Positions 48,174 through 56,172 of a DNA stretch of 64,000 bases are shown here, one piece after another; within the stretch, counting starts at the first letter, position 1; the number at the start of each line of letters is the position of its first letter. The position numbers and the translations under genes were made by a program. The notes under the pieces are model-generated. The model saw only the letters and a list, made by a program, of their open reading frames with translations. It searched no databases and was not told where the DNA came from. This stretch comes from Catellatospora tritici (lineage in GTDB: Bacteria > Actinomycetota > Actinomycetes > Mycobacteriales > Micromonosporaceae): contig NZ_JAHRCY010000011.1 of assembly GCF_019083965.1 (NCBI RefSeq), forward strand, positions 62,001-126,000. The letters run 5' to 3'.

Positions 48174-48866
48174 ATGATGGCGGGCGTGACTGAGAAAGGT
48201 CTGGTCCTCGTCGTCGAGGACGAGCGGCCGATCGCCGACCTGATCCGGCTCTACCTGCAACGCGACGGTTACGGCGTGCAGGTCGAGGCGGACGGCAACG
48301 CGGGGCTGGCGGCGGCCCGGCGGCTGCGGCCGGTCGCGTGCGTGCTCGACATCGCCCTGCCCGGCCTCGACGGCACCGAGATCTGCCGCCGCCTGCGGGC
48401 CGAGGACGTCTGGGTACCGATCATCTTTCTCACCGCCCGCGACGACGAGGTCGACCGGATCGTCGGGCTGGAGTTGGGCGCCGACGACTACCTGACCAAG
48501 CCGTTCAGTCCCCGTGAGCTGGTGGCCCGGCTCAAGGCGGTGCTGCGCCGCTCCGGCGGCACACCCGAACCCGACCGCAGCCGCACCGTCGGCGCGGTGC
48601 GGCTGGACCCGGCGCGGCGCGAGGTCACCGTCGACGGGCAGCCGGTCCACCTGACCAGCACCGAGTTCGACCTGCTGGCCCACCTGATGAGCCGACCGGG
48701 TCGGGTCTACACCCGCGACGAGTTGCTGAGCACGGTGTGGGGCTACGCCGCCCACGGCGGCACCCGCACCGTCGACGTGCACGTCGCCCAGGTCCGCGCC
48801 AAGCTGGGCGACGCCGCGGGCATCCTGCGTACGGTCCGGGGCGTGGGGTACACCGCCGATGCCTGA
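48174..48866 (+). CDS. OmpR-family response regulator
   Basis: 230 residues from ATG 48174 (GTG 48186 is an alternative start giving VTEKGLVLVVEDE). The receiver has VVEDERPIADL, CVLDIALPGLDG with the phospho-Asp, FLTARDDEVDRI and DYLTKPFSPRELVARL. The winged helix has LTSTEFDLLAHLMSRPGRVY and GGTRTVDVHVAQVRAKLGD, then TVRGVGYT. It overlaps the kinase gene by 8 bp. BaeR-like by pattern; regulon unknown. Confidence 0.94.
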   Translation: MMAGVTEKGLVLVVEDERPIADLIRLYLQRDGYGVQVEADGNAGLAAARRLRPVACVLDIALPGLDGTEICRRLRAEDVWVPIIFLTARDDEVDRIVGLELGADDYLTKPFSPRELVARLKAVLRRSGGTPEPDRSRTVGAVRLDPARREVTVDGQPVHLTSTEFDLLAHLMSRPGRVYTRDELLSTVWGYAAHGGTRTVDVHVAQVRAKLGDAAGILRTVRGVGYTADA

Positions 48867-50274
48867 CCGCCGCGCCGACCTGACCGTGCCGATCCGGGTG
48901 CTCGCCGCCCCGCCGAAACCGGTCCAGAGCACCACCACGTTGACCACCCGCGCGGTCGTCGCGGGGCTGCTCGTCGCCCTGATCTCGGTCCTGGTCACGG
49001 CGCTGGTCGCGGTGCCGCTGGCCGCCAAGGCCGCCGAGCGGGCCGCCCGGGACGGTCTGGCGACGCAGACCGACGTGGTCGCCCTGATCCTGAAGAACCG
49101 CCGCACCGCGGCGTCCGATGAGAAGCTGATGCAGCAGCTGCGCAAGCTCGACGACGGTACGACCGGCTTCCTGATCACCGGCGGCCAGCCCGACCGGACC
49201 GGCCTGCCCGATCGTGTGGTCCGGCAGATCGCGGCCGGGCAGCCGGTGAGCGAGCGGCTGGCCCTGGTCGACGGCAGTCTGGCGGTGATCGAGGGACGCC
49301 CGCTGGGCGACGGCGACGGCGTCGTCCTGGCCCGTCCGGCCGGAACGGGCATGGCCAAGCAGGTGCTGCGCAACCTGTGGCTGCCGCTGCTGGCAGGGCT
49401 GGGCGCGGGCGTGCTCGCGGGCGTACTGCTGGGGCGGCGGCTGGCCCGGCCGATCCGCAACGCGGCCACCGCCGCGGCCCGGCTCAGCTCCGGCGATCGT
49501 GCGGTCCGGCTGCAGGCCGAGCCACCGCTGGAGGTGGAACGCCTCGCGCAGTCGATCAACGAGCTGGCCGAGGCGCTGGCCACCAGCGAGGGCCGCCAGC
49601 GCGAGTTCCTGCTGTCGATCTCGCACGAGCTGCGCACCCCGCTGACCACCATCCGGGGGTACGCCGAGGCGCTGTCCGACGGCGTCGTCGACGCCACGGC
49701 CGCGCCGGGCGTCGGGCAGACCATGCTCGCCGAGGCCGAACGGCTGGACCGGCTGGTCGCCGACCTGCTGTCCCTGGCCCGCCTCGACGCCGCCGACTTC
49801 ACGATCGAGCCGACCGACGTGGAACTGGTGTCGCTGGTCCGCTCGGCCGAACGCGCGTTCGCGCCCCGGGTGGCGACCGCGGGCGTGCTGCTGCACGCCG
49901 ACACACCGCCGCACGAGGTGTGGGCGCGTACCGACCCGGTGCGGCTGCGCCAGATCATCGACGGTCTGGTCGAGAACGCGCTGCGGGTGGTGCCGCAGGG
50001 ACGCCCGATCGTGCTCGCGGTGCGTGAGCAGGCCGGACACACGGTGGTCGAGGTCCGCGACGGCGGCCCCGGTCTCAGTGACGACGACCTGGCGGTGGCG
50101 TTCCAGCGGGGGGCGCTCTTCCAGCGCTATCAGGGAGTACGGCAGACCGGCACCGGCCTCGGCCTGGCGCTGGTGGCTGGGCTGGCCCGCCGCCTGGGCG
50201 GCACGATCGAGGCCGGGCACGCCGCCGAGGGCGGCGCCAGATTCACGGTGCACCTGCCCCGCGCGTCGGGCTGA
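48859..50274 (+). CDS. Sensor histidine kinase
   Basis: 471 residues. TM1 (VVAGLLVALISVLVTALVAVPLA, ~33-55) and TM2 (LPLLAGLGAGVLAGVLLG, ~175-192) enclose a ~120-residue extracellular sensor domain. HAMP follows (RRLARPIRNAATAAARLSSG), then the H box ISHELRTPLTTIRGY, N box IIDGLVENALRVVP, G1 VRDGGPGLSDDD and G2 TGTGLGLALVAGLARRLGG. Pairs with the overlapping response regulator. The signal is not evident. Confidence 0.94.
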   Translation: MPDRRADLTVPIRVLAAPPKPVQSTTTLTTRAVVAGLLVALISVLVTALVAVPLAAKAAERAARDGLATQTDVVALILKNRRTAASDEKLMQQLRKLDDGTTGFLITGGQPDRTGLPDRVVRQIAAGQPVSERLALVDGSLAVIEGRPLGDGDGVVLARPAGTGMAKQVLRNLWLPLLAGLGAGVLAGVLLGRRLARPIRNAATAAARLSSGDRAVRLQAEPPLEVERLAQSINELAEALATSEGRQREFLLSISHELRTPLTTIRGYAEALSDGVVDATAAPGVGQTMLAEAERLDRLVADLLSLARLDAADFTIEPTDVELVSLVRSAERAFAPRVATAGVLLHADTPPHEVWARTDPVRLRQIIDGLVENALRVVPQGRPIVLAVREQAGHTVVEVRDGGPGLSDDDLAVAFQRGALFQRYQGVRQTGTGLGLALVAGLARRLGGTIEAGHAAEGGARFTVHLPRASG

Positions 50275-50330
50275 CGGCTGCCGAACGGCCGGGAACAGGG
50301 CGCCTGCGGGGAGGTGCCCGGTCTCACAAT

Positions 50331-50359
50331 CCGCCCTCGATATACGCATATCGAGGCGG
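50331..50359. terminator. Hairpin after the histidine kinase gene
   Basis: CTCGATAT (50336-50343) pairs with ATATCGAG (50348-50355) around ACGC, extended outward by CCG/CGG with a one-base bulge. It lies 57 bases after the stop and about 80 bases before the next gene, so an operator role is also possible. Confidence 0.55.
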
Positions 50360-50442
50360 GCTGACCTCGCCCGATGTGCGCAGCAGCAGCCGAAGGGCTA
50401 GACTCGGCGCGTTCCAGCCACAGTACGCAGCGGAGAGCCCTC

Positions 50443-51141
50443 GTGAAGCTATCCATTCTCATGCCGGTCTACAACGAAGAGACCCGGCTTGGCGAGGCGC
50501 TCAAGCAGGCGCTGGCGGTTGACTACCCGTGTGAGACCGAGCTTGTCGTCGTCAACGACGGCAGCAAGGACGCCACCGCCGACATCCTCAACGGCTGGGA
50601 CGACTCGCGCCTGCGCGCGATCCACCACGCGAAGAACGCGGGCAAGGGTGCCGCGATCCGCACCGCGGTCGAGTCCGCGACCGGTGACTACATGGTCATC
50701 CTCGACGCCGACCTCGAGTACGACCCGAAGGACATCCCGAAGCTGCTCGGCCCGGTCCTCGACGGCCGCGCCAAGGTCGTCTACGGCAACCGCACCTTCG
50801 GCGGCCACGCCGCGTTCTCGTTCTGGTACGTGATGGGCAACAAGGGCGTGACCCTGTTCGCCAACATCCTGTTCAACTCGTACATCGGCGACCTGGAGAC
50901 CTGCTTCAAGCTCATGCCGCTGGCGCTGTACCGGTCGCTGAACATCAAGTCCAAGGGCTTCGGCATGGAGGCCGAGGCCACCGGCAAGCTGCTCCGTCGC
51001 AAGATCCGCCCGTACGAGGTGCCGATCAGCTACAACGCGCGCACCCGCGAAGAGGGCAAGAAGATCACCGCGATGGACGGCGTCGAGGCGCTGCTCATCC
51101 TCATGCGTGAGCGCCTGCGCCCCATCCCCAAGCAGCGCTGA
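50443..51141 (+). CDS. GT2-family glycosyltransferase (polyprenyl-phosphate glycosyl/mannosyl synthase-like)
   Basis: 232 residues from GTG 50443 with GGAG upstream; the longer ATG/GTG reading to 50374 lacks support. GT-A fold: ILMPVYNEETRL, LVVVNDGSKDATADIL, MVILDADLEYDP (DXD-type), VVYGNRTFGG and the acceptor loop GDLETCFKLMPLALY. It is of the dolichol-phosphate mannose or glucose synthase type but has no C-terminal TM helices. It probably glycosylates polyprenyl phosphate at the cytoplasmic membrane face. Confidence 0.9.
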   Translation: MKLSILMPVYNEETRLGEALKQALAVDYPCETELVVVNDGSKDATADILNGWDDSRLRAIHHAKNAGKGAAIRTAVESATGDYMVILDADLEYDPKDIPKLLGPVLDGRAKVVYGNRTFGGHAAFSFWYVMGNKGVTLFANILFNSYIGDLETCFKLMPLALYRSLNIKSKGFGMEAEATGKLLRRKIRPYEVPISYNARTREEGKKITAMDGVEALLILMRERLRPIPKQR

Positions 51142-51158
51142 CCCTCAGCCGCTGACCG

Positions 51159-52097
51159 TCACCCGCTGACTTTCAGCAGCACCTTGCCGACGTGCTCGTT
51201 GGCCGCCACGAGCCGGTGCGCCGTGGCGGTCTCGGTCAGCGGCAGCACCCGGTCGATCACCGGCCGGATCGCGCCCGATTCGAGCAGCGGCCACATGTCC
51301 CGGCGTACGCCCGCGACGATCTCGGCCTTCTCCGCCGCCGGACGTGACCGCAGCGCCGTCGCCGCCACCGTGCCCCGCTTGGACAGCAGTGCGCCCAGGT
51401 CCAGCTCGGCGCGGGTGCCGCCCTGCAGCCCGATCACCACCAGCCGACCGCCCCGGGCCAGCGCCTCCACGTTGCGCCCCAGGTACGACGCGCCCATGAT
51501 GTCCAGCACCACGTCGGCGTTCACGCCGGTGAACTCCTGGGTCGTGTAGTCGAGGCACTCGTCGGCGCCCAGCAGTCGCAGCCGGTCGTGTTTGACCGGA
51601 CGGGCCGTGGCCACCACGCGGGCGCCCAGCGCCTTGGCGTACTGGATCGCGAACGTGCCGACCCCGCTGCCGCCGCCATGAATCAGCACCGTCTCGCCCG
51701 AACGCAGACCCGCCACCTGGGTCAGGTTCGACCAGACCGTGCAGGCCACCTCCGGCAGCCCCGCCGCCGTCACCAGGTCGATTCCCGTCGGCACCGGCAG
51801 CACCTGCGCCTCGGACACGGCCACCAGTTCGGCGTAGCCGCCGCCGTTGAGCAGCGCGCACACCTCGTCACCCGGCTGCCACGAACCGGCCCCGCGCATC
51901 ACCGTGCCCGAGCACTCCAGACCGGGCCAGGCGGGCGCGCCCTTGGGCGGCGGGTAGTAGCCGCCGACCTGTAGCAGGTCGGCTCGGTTGACGGCGCTCG
52001 CGGCCACCCGGATCAGCACCTCGCCGTCAGCCGGAGCCGGATCGGGCACCTCGGCGAGGAGCAGCTCGCCCTTGGCCGGGTTCGTCATCGCACGCAC
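51159..52097 (-). CDS. NADPH:quinone oxidoreductase (zinc-independent MDR, PIG3-type)
   Basis: 312 residues from GTG 52097, giving the family-like start VRAMTNPAKGELLLAEVPDP. Substrate-domain segments are VAASAVNRADLLQVGGYYPP and GLECSGTVM, the cofactor loop is VLIHGGGSGVGTFAIQYAKALGA, and GRLVVIGLQGG plus the C-terminal HVGKVLLKV complete the fold. No structural-zinc Cys cluster is present. It reduces quinones or enones with NADPH. Its stop lies 17 bp beyond the stop of the convergent GT2 gene. Confidence 0.92.
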   Translation of the reverse strand: MRAMTNPAKGELLLAEVPDPAPADGEVLIRVAASAVNRADLLQVGGYYPPPKGAPAWPGLECSGTVMRGAGSWQPGDEVCALLNGGGYAELVAVSEAQVLPVPTGIDLVTAAGLPEVACTVWSNLTQVAGLRSGETVLIHGGGSGVGTFAIQYAKALGARVVATARPVKHDRLRLLGADECLDYTTQEFTGVNADVVLDIMGASYLGRNVEALARGGRLVVIGLQGGTRAELDLGALLSKRGTVAATALRSRPAAEKAEIVAGVRRDMWPLLESGAIRPVIDRVLPLTETATAHRLVAANEHVGKVLLKVSG

Positions 52098-52171
52098 TCG
52101 ATCATCTTCCGCCCCCGCTCCCGTCCCCGCCCGCACCTCCCACTCCGCGCGGGGCGCGCGTCGCGGCTTGG

Positions 52172-52232
52172 GCGCAGTTTCCCGGAAAGTGCTGGAATCT
52201 TGGGCGGGATACCTGCAGTTTCCCCGAAACTG
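52172..52232. repeat. Dispersed inverted-repeat element, copy 5 (opposite orientation)
   Basis: Left arm GCGCAGTTTCCCGGAAAGTG (52172) and right arm CTGCAGTTTCCCCGAAACTG (ending 52232). On the reverse strand the loop reads CGCCCAAGATTCCA, matching the loops of copies 1 and 3, so this copy is inverted relative to them. It lies just upstream of the quinone oxidoreductase start region. Confidence 0.75.
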
Positions 52233-52309
52233 TCGGACGCCACACCTGGTGGGTATCTGCGTGTACCTTGGCGCCGGGCTCTGGCACACTGGTCGCTGGC
52301 AATCTGCCA

Positions 52310-52396
52310 GGAGGGTTCGCCTAGTGGCCGATGGCGGCGGTCTTGAAAACCGCTAAGGCAGCGATGTCTTCGTGGGTTCGAATCCCACACCCTCCG
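52310..52396 (+). tRNA. tRNA-Ser (anticodon UGA)
   Basis: Class II tRNA of 87 bases. The acceptor GGAGGGT/ACCCTCC is perfect, the anticodon loop CTTGAAA gives TGA, a long variable arm (TAAGGCAGCGATGTCTTC) follows, and the T arm is GTGGGTTCGAATCCCAC. The discriminator is G and no CCA is encoded. Its 3' half is partly duplicated at 54449. Confidence 0.96.
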
Positions 52397-52416
52397 CCGA
52401 TAAGCAGTAAAAACGC

Positions 52417-52459
52417 AGCCAGGGGCCTGCCCGAGAGAATTCTCGGGCAGGCCCTGGCT
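52417..52459 (+). terminator. Terminator of tRNA-Ser
   Basis: AGCCAGGGGCCTGCCCGAGA pairs with TCTCGGGCAGGCCCTGGCT with one bulged G. An equivalent hairpin follows the tRNA-like copy at 54524. Confidence 0.9.
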
Positions 52460-52559
52460 CGTGCGGGTGTTCGAACGATGGTGGTTGGGTCCGGCTGTTC
52501 ACGGATATCTGCGGAAAATACGCGGAAAACAGGTCAGCAATTCTGCGGGTTCGCTGCCT

Positions 52560-52763
52560 CGGTCGGTGTTCCGGCCCGTCCTGGACACCACGCTCAGCCT
52601 CATCCACAACCCCCGGCCGACGGGCGCCATCAACTCGTCGGTGGTGGCGGCGACGACTGGCGCGTACGGGGTCGGTGAGTACCGGATCGTCTACGAGATC
52701 GACGACCAGGCGCCGACTGTGACGGTCATGCGTGTGGCGCACCGGCGTGACGTCTACCGGTAG
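52560..52763 (+). pseudogene. RelE/ParE-type toxin remnant
   Basis: The reading frame ending at 52763 encodes IHNPRPTGAIN, then VGEYRIVYEIDDQAPTVTVM and RVAHRRDVYR, the C-terminal two thirds of a RelE toxin (strands 2-4 and the basic tail). The usual N-terminal helices are missing. The residues before it, open to 52461, come from tRNA-flank sequence and lack family pattern, and no antitoxin gene adjoins it. It looks like a toxin gene truncated by the rearrangement at the tRNA-Ser site. Confidence 0.7.
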
Positions 52764-53022
52764 CTGTAGGTCGATCAGCTGTCTAAGCAGGGGCCAGCCA
52801 CCGCATGGGGCCGCTCTTGTGGAAGCCGCACCAAGGCGCAGCAAGCGGTGCAATTACTCCTGATTTGGTCGGTACGGACACTTCGGTGGTTACTGACCGT
52901 TATCGTCGAGGAAGTGCTCGATGGGCCCGTCGAGGACGATCGTCTCCTTTCGGTATGAACGCGCTGGTCGTCGGGGTTACGTTCCCGTCATGCCGATCTC
53001 GTCTCTCAGAGAGGGCTGTGCA

Positions 53023-54231
53023 TTGCTAAAACGTCTATCTCCCGTGCCTCGACGCCTGATCGTCCCGGCGGTGTCTGCGGCAGGCGCCGTCACCGCGACG
53101 GTGCTCGCGGGAGCATTGCTTGTCGGTACCGGGACGGCGTGGGCCGCATTGCCCACGGTGAATCTGGGCACGGCCACGTCATTCGCGGTGCTGGGAGGCC
53201 AGTCCGTCACCAACACCGGTCCCACAATCGTCTCGGGCGATCTGGGCATCAGCCCGGGTCCGGGTACCGCGATCACCGGCTTCCCGCCCGGCCTGGTAAT
53301 CAACGGCGTCCAGCACCCAACCGACGCCGTCGCGAGTCAGGCTCAGACCGACTTGACGACCGCGTACAACGATGCGGCAGGCCGGACGCCAGCCACGACA
53401 ACGGGGGTCGAACTCGGCGGACAGATCCTCCCCGAGGGCGTGTACACCAACCCCACGTTCGGTCTTACGGGCACCCTCGTCCTGAACGGGCAGGGCCGTC
53501 CCGACTCGGTGTTCATCTTCCAGACGGAAGCAACGCTGATCACCGCGCCGAACAGCACGGTCGCACTGATCAACGGCGCGCAGGCCTGTAACGTGTTCTG
53601 GCAGATCGGCAGCTCGGCAACCCTGGACACCAACACCACGTTCGTCGGCACCATCATGGCCCTGACCACGATCTCGTTGAAGAGCGGTGCCACCGTCAAC
53701 GGACGGCTGCTGGCCCGAAACGGCTCAGTCACCCTCATCAACAACACGATCACGAGGCCGTTCTGCGCGCTCCCGCCCACGCCTGGACCGACCGCGACCG
53801 GCACTCCCGGAGGACCTGGGCCTTCGCCTTCAGTCCCCGGAACACCTGGGCCTTCGCCTTCGCTCCCCGGAACACCTGGACCCGGCGGACCCGGCGGACC
53901 CGGGGGGCCTGGAGGGCCTGGAGGGCCTGGAGGGCCTGGAGGGCCGGGGGGACCCGGGGGACCTGAGGGGCCTGGGGGGCCGGGGGGACCCGGAGGACCT
54001 GGGGGGCCGGGGGGACCCGGGGGACATGGACCCGGAGGCCCTGGGGGACATGGACCTGGAGGCCCTGGGGGACATGGACCCGGAGGACCCGGGGGGCCCG
54101 GAGGACCGCGGCCTTCACCCACCAAGCCGACGCCCGGTCCGAAGCCGACCAAGACCGGTAGGCCACAGCCGAGCCCCACAAGTTCGGGACACTACGGGCC
54201 GCCCGACTGCGGCGGGCGCGATCGCTGCTAA
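53023..54231 (+). CDS. Secreted DUF3494 (ice-binding-like) protein with collagen-like tail
   Basis: 402 residues from TTG 53023, chosen for AGAGAGGG 7 nt upstream; ATG 52990 is an in-frame alternative. Signal peptide residues ~10-41 end GTAWA. Residues 45-245 are a DUF3494 domain: VNLGTATSFAVLGGQSVTNT, TIVSGDLGISPGPGTAITGF, GQILPEGVYTNPTFGLTGTL, VFIFQTEATLITAPNSTVAL and VNGRLLARNGSVTLINNTIT, the beta-solenoid fold of bacterial and fungal ice-binding proteins and some adhesins. Residues ~265-365 are a collagen-like run of Gly-Pro-Gly/Gly-Gly-His triplets, followed by a Pro/Lys/Ser/Thr tail and two terminal Cys. The repeats are near-identical at DNA level. It lies between the two tRNA-Ser-like copies. 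Confidence 0.88.
   Translation: MLKRLSPVPRRLIVPAVSAAGAVTATVLAGALLVGTGTAWAALPTVNLGTATSFAVLGGQSVTNTGPTIVSGDLGISPGPGTAITGFPPGLVINGVQHPTDAVASQAQTDLTTAYNDAAGRTPATTTGVELGGQILPEGVYTNPTFGLTGTLVLNGQGRPDSVFIFQTEATLITAPNSTVALINGAQACNVFWQIGSSATLDTNTTFVGTIMALTTISLKSGATVNGRLLARNGSVTLINNTITRPFCALPPTPGPTATGTPGGPGPSPSVPGTPGPSPSLPGTPGPGGPGGPGGPGGPGGPGGPGGPGGPGGPEGPGGPGGPGGPGGPGGPGGHGPGGPGGHGPGGPGGHGPGGPGGPGGPRPSPTKPTPGPKPTKTGRPQPSPTSSGHYGPPDCGGRDRC
53813..54110. repeat. Collagen-like tandem repeat DNA
   Basis: Dense 9-bp units such as GGGGGACCC and GGAGGGCCT, plus an 18-24-bp higher-order unit (GGACATGGACCCGGAGGCCC, about three copies near 54020-54090). Copy number is likely to vary. Confidence 0.8.
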
Positions 54232-54247
54232 CTGCTGAACAACCCGA

Positions 54248-54285
54248 CGCTCGGCCCTCTGCCAACCTGGTGCGAGGGCCGAGCG
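54248..54285 (+). terminator. Terminator of the ice-binding-like gene
   Basis: CGCTCGGCCCTC pairs exactly with GAGGGCCGAGCG around a 14-nt loop, 17 bases after the stop. Confidence 0.85.
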
Positions 54286-54421
54286 CTTGCTCACAGAGCT
54301 TCTACGAACAGGGGATTCACAACCGGGTTACACCATCGAGGCCGCGTGACAGGGCACTAGAAGCGCTGGGCGATGGGGGGTCACGGAAGATACCCGGAAG
54401 AATCGGGGAAGTAGACAGAAA

Positions 54422-54510
54422 GGACCAGCTCAGCGCATGCCTGACTCGCGGTCTTGAAAACCGCTGAGGCAGCGATGTCGTCAAAGGTTCGAAATCCCTT
54501 ACCGTCCGAC
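54422..54510 (+). pseudogene. tRNA-Ser-like copy (degenerate tRNA or attachment-site scar)
   Basis: From 54449 the sequence repeats tRNA-Ser(UGA) from the anticodon arm (CGGTCTTGAAAACCGCT) through the variable arm (GAGGCAGCGATGTC) and a damaged T arm (GGTTCGAAATCCC). The 5' part (54422-54448) shows only weak likeness: GGAC could pair with GTCC at 54504, but no proper D arm or 7-bp acceptor forms. It cannot make a normal tRNA. Confidence 0.75.
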
Positions 54511-54523
54511 GAGGACAATACGC

Positions 54524-54567
54524 AGCCAGGGGCCCGTCCGAAGAGCTCTTCGGACGGGCCCCTGGCT
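54524..54567. terminator. Perfect 22-bp palindrome after the tRNA-like copy
   Basis: The left arm (54524-54545) begins AGCCAGGGGCCCGTCCG and pairs without mismatch with 54546-54567. It corresponds in position and outer sequence to the tRNA-Ser terminator at 52417 but has a different inner stem. It also sits where the minus-strand TIR-TPR gene should terminate. The rest of the 467-bp gap holds no gene. Confidence 0.85.
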
Positions 54568-54698
54568 CGTGCGGAGGTATGACTGCGTACGGCCGAAACG
54601 TGGGACCACTACCTTCACCGTTGCAACTGAGTGAACTCCTCCGTGCATCTGATCTCCGCTACAGGTCCTGAGCTGTGCGACGAGTCGCCAAAGCCCGG

Positions 54699-56042
54699 TT
54701 ACCCGCCGTAGTACTTCAGCTGTTGCCGGCTGAGTTCGGTGTGGGGGTGGTCGGCGCCCTTGACGCGGGTGTTGTCGGCGACGAGGGTGCGGAACAGGCG
54801 TATCGCCTCGGTCCGGTCCCCGCTCTGCCCGATGTTGCGCGCGAGGTTGTGGCGGGCGGTCAGGGTGTGGGGGTGGTCGGCGCCCAGGACGCGGATGTAG
54901 TCGGCGACGAGGTCGCGGAGCAGAGGCACCGACTCGGCCCAGTCCCCGCTCTCCCCGATGTTGCGCGCGAGGTTGTGGCGGGAGGTCAAGGTGTTGGGGT
55001 GGTCGGCGCCCAGGACGCGGGTGCGGTCGGCGACGAGGTCGCGGTACACGCGTGCCGCCTCGGCCCGGTCCCCGCTCTCCCCCATGTTGTACGCGAGGTT
55101 GTGGCGGGAGGTCAGGGTTTCGGGGTGGTCGGCGCCCAGGACGCGGGTGCGGTCGGCGACGAGGGTGCGGTACAGGCGTGCCGCCTCGGCCCGGTCCCCG
55201 CTCTCCCCGATGTTGTACGCGAGGTTGTTGCGGGCGGTCAGGGTGTGCGGGTGGTCGGCGCCCTGGACGCGGGTGCGGTCGGCGACGAGGGTGCGGTAGA
55301 GGCGTGCCGCCTCGGCCCGGTCCCCGGCCTCTCCGATGCTGCGCACGAGTTGATGGCGGGCGGTCAGGGTATCGGGGTGGTCGGCGCCCTGGACGCGGGT
55401 GCGGTCGGCGACGAGGGTGCGGCACAGGCGTGCCGCCTCGGCCCGGTCTCCGGCCTCTCCGATGCTGCGCACGAGTTGATGGCGGGCGGTGAGGGTGTCG
55501 GGGTGGTCGGCGCCCTGGAGGCGGGTGCGGCCGTCGACGACGTGGCGCAGCAGATCCGCGGCCTCGGCGTAGTCGCCCCGGTCGTGCATCCTGACGGCGT
55601 CGTTGTGCTGGCGGGTGAGGGTCGCGGCGTCGACAACCGCAGCCGCCGGCGCAGCTGGGGTGACGGTCTGGCCGCCACGCAGGCGAGTGGTGAACTGGGG
55701 CGGTGGCATCCGGTCGCCGGTGACGTCCTCGTATTGCAGGTGTGCCAGGCGGAAGAACCGTTCCCCGACCAGCAGCAGGGGGAAGATCGGCTTACGGCGT
55801 AGCTCGGCCTGGTCGATCTCCCTGTCGACCCATTCCGACCGGCGGGCCTCCGGGGACATCACCACGACGAACGCGGCACACGAGTCGATCTGACGCTCGA
55901 TCACCTCACTCCACCGCTCACCCGTGATGAGCTGCCGGTCGAACCACACCACCACGCCGGCATCCATCAGATGAGTCGCCAACCGCTCCACGTATTTGCC
56001 GTCTGAGGCGTGGCTGTAGCTGATGAACACGTGACCGGACAC
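54699..56042 (-). CDS. TIR-domain protein with kinesin-light-chain-type TPR repeats (copy 1)
   Basis: 447 residues from GTG 56042. Residues 1-130 are a TIR domain: HVFISYSHASDGKYVERLA (box 1), GVVVWFDRQLITGERW (BB loop) and VVVMSPEARRSEWVDREI, where Glu75 in the W-x3-E pattern occupies the catalytic position of NADase TIRs. A Pro/Ala linker leads to about seven 42-residue TPR units (RTRVLGADHPxTLTSRHNLA, then GESGDRAEAARLYRxLVAD). In bacteria TIR domains act as NAD-cleaving effectors or signal generators and TPR arrays as sensors. The gene is followed 130 bp upstream by a paralogue with the same leader. Confidence 0.9.
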   Translation of the reverse strand: MSGHVFISYSHASDGKYVERLATHLMDAGVVVWFDRQLITGERWSEVIERQIDSCAAFVVVMSPEARRSEWVDREIDQAELRRKPIFPLLLVGERFFRLAHLQYEDVTGDRMPPPQFTTRLRGGQTVTPAAPAAAVVDAATLTRQHNDAVRMHDRGDYAEAADLLRHVVDGRTRLQGADHPDTLTARHQLVRSIGEAGDRAEAARLCRTLVADRTRVQGADHPDTLTARHQLVRSIGEAGDRAEAARLYRTLVADRTRVQGADHPHTLTARNNLAYNIGESGDRAEAARLYRTLVADRTRVLGADHPETLTSRHNLAYNMGESGDRAEAARVYRDLVADRTRVLGADHPNTLTSRHNLARNIGESGDWAESVPLLRDLVADYIRVLGADHPHTLTARHNLARNIGQSGDRTEAIRLFRTLVADNTRVKGADHPHTELSRQQLKYYGG

Positions 56043-56122
56043 ACCAGCAAACTACCGACCGCTGTCGATCTCGGGGTACGGCCGGAAGGGCAGGAATTTC
56101 AAGATCCGTGCGAAACGCGGTT

Positions 56123-56159
56123 CAGGGTCGGTCAGAAGAGATCTTCCTGACCGACCCTG
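56123..56159 (-). terminator. Terminator of TIR-TPR copy 2
   Basis: CAGGGTCGGTCAG pairs with CTGACCGACCCTG, with inner AAG/CTT pairing, beyond the minus-strand stop at 56173. Confidence 0.82.
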
Positions 56160-56172
56160 TCGTCCGGAACCG

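Noticed and set aside
52461..52763. A complete 100-residue toxin gene
   Set aside because: Only the C-terminal part matches RelE. The N-terminal part is flank of the tRNA terminator, so a truncated gene is the better reading.
54422..54510. A second functional tRNA-Ser
   Set aside because: The T arm has an extra base (TTCGAAATCC), and no 7-bp acceptor or D arm forms, so it is treated as a scar or pseudogene.
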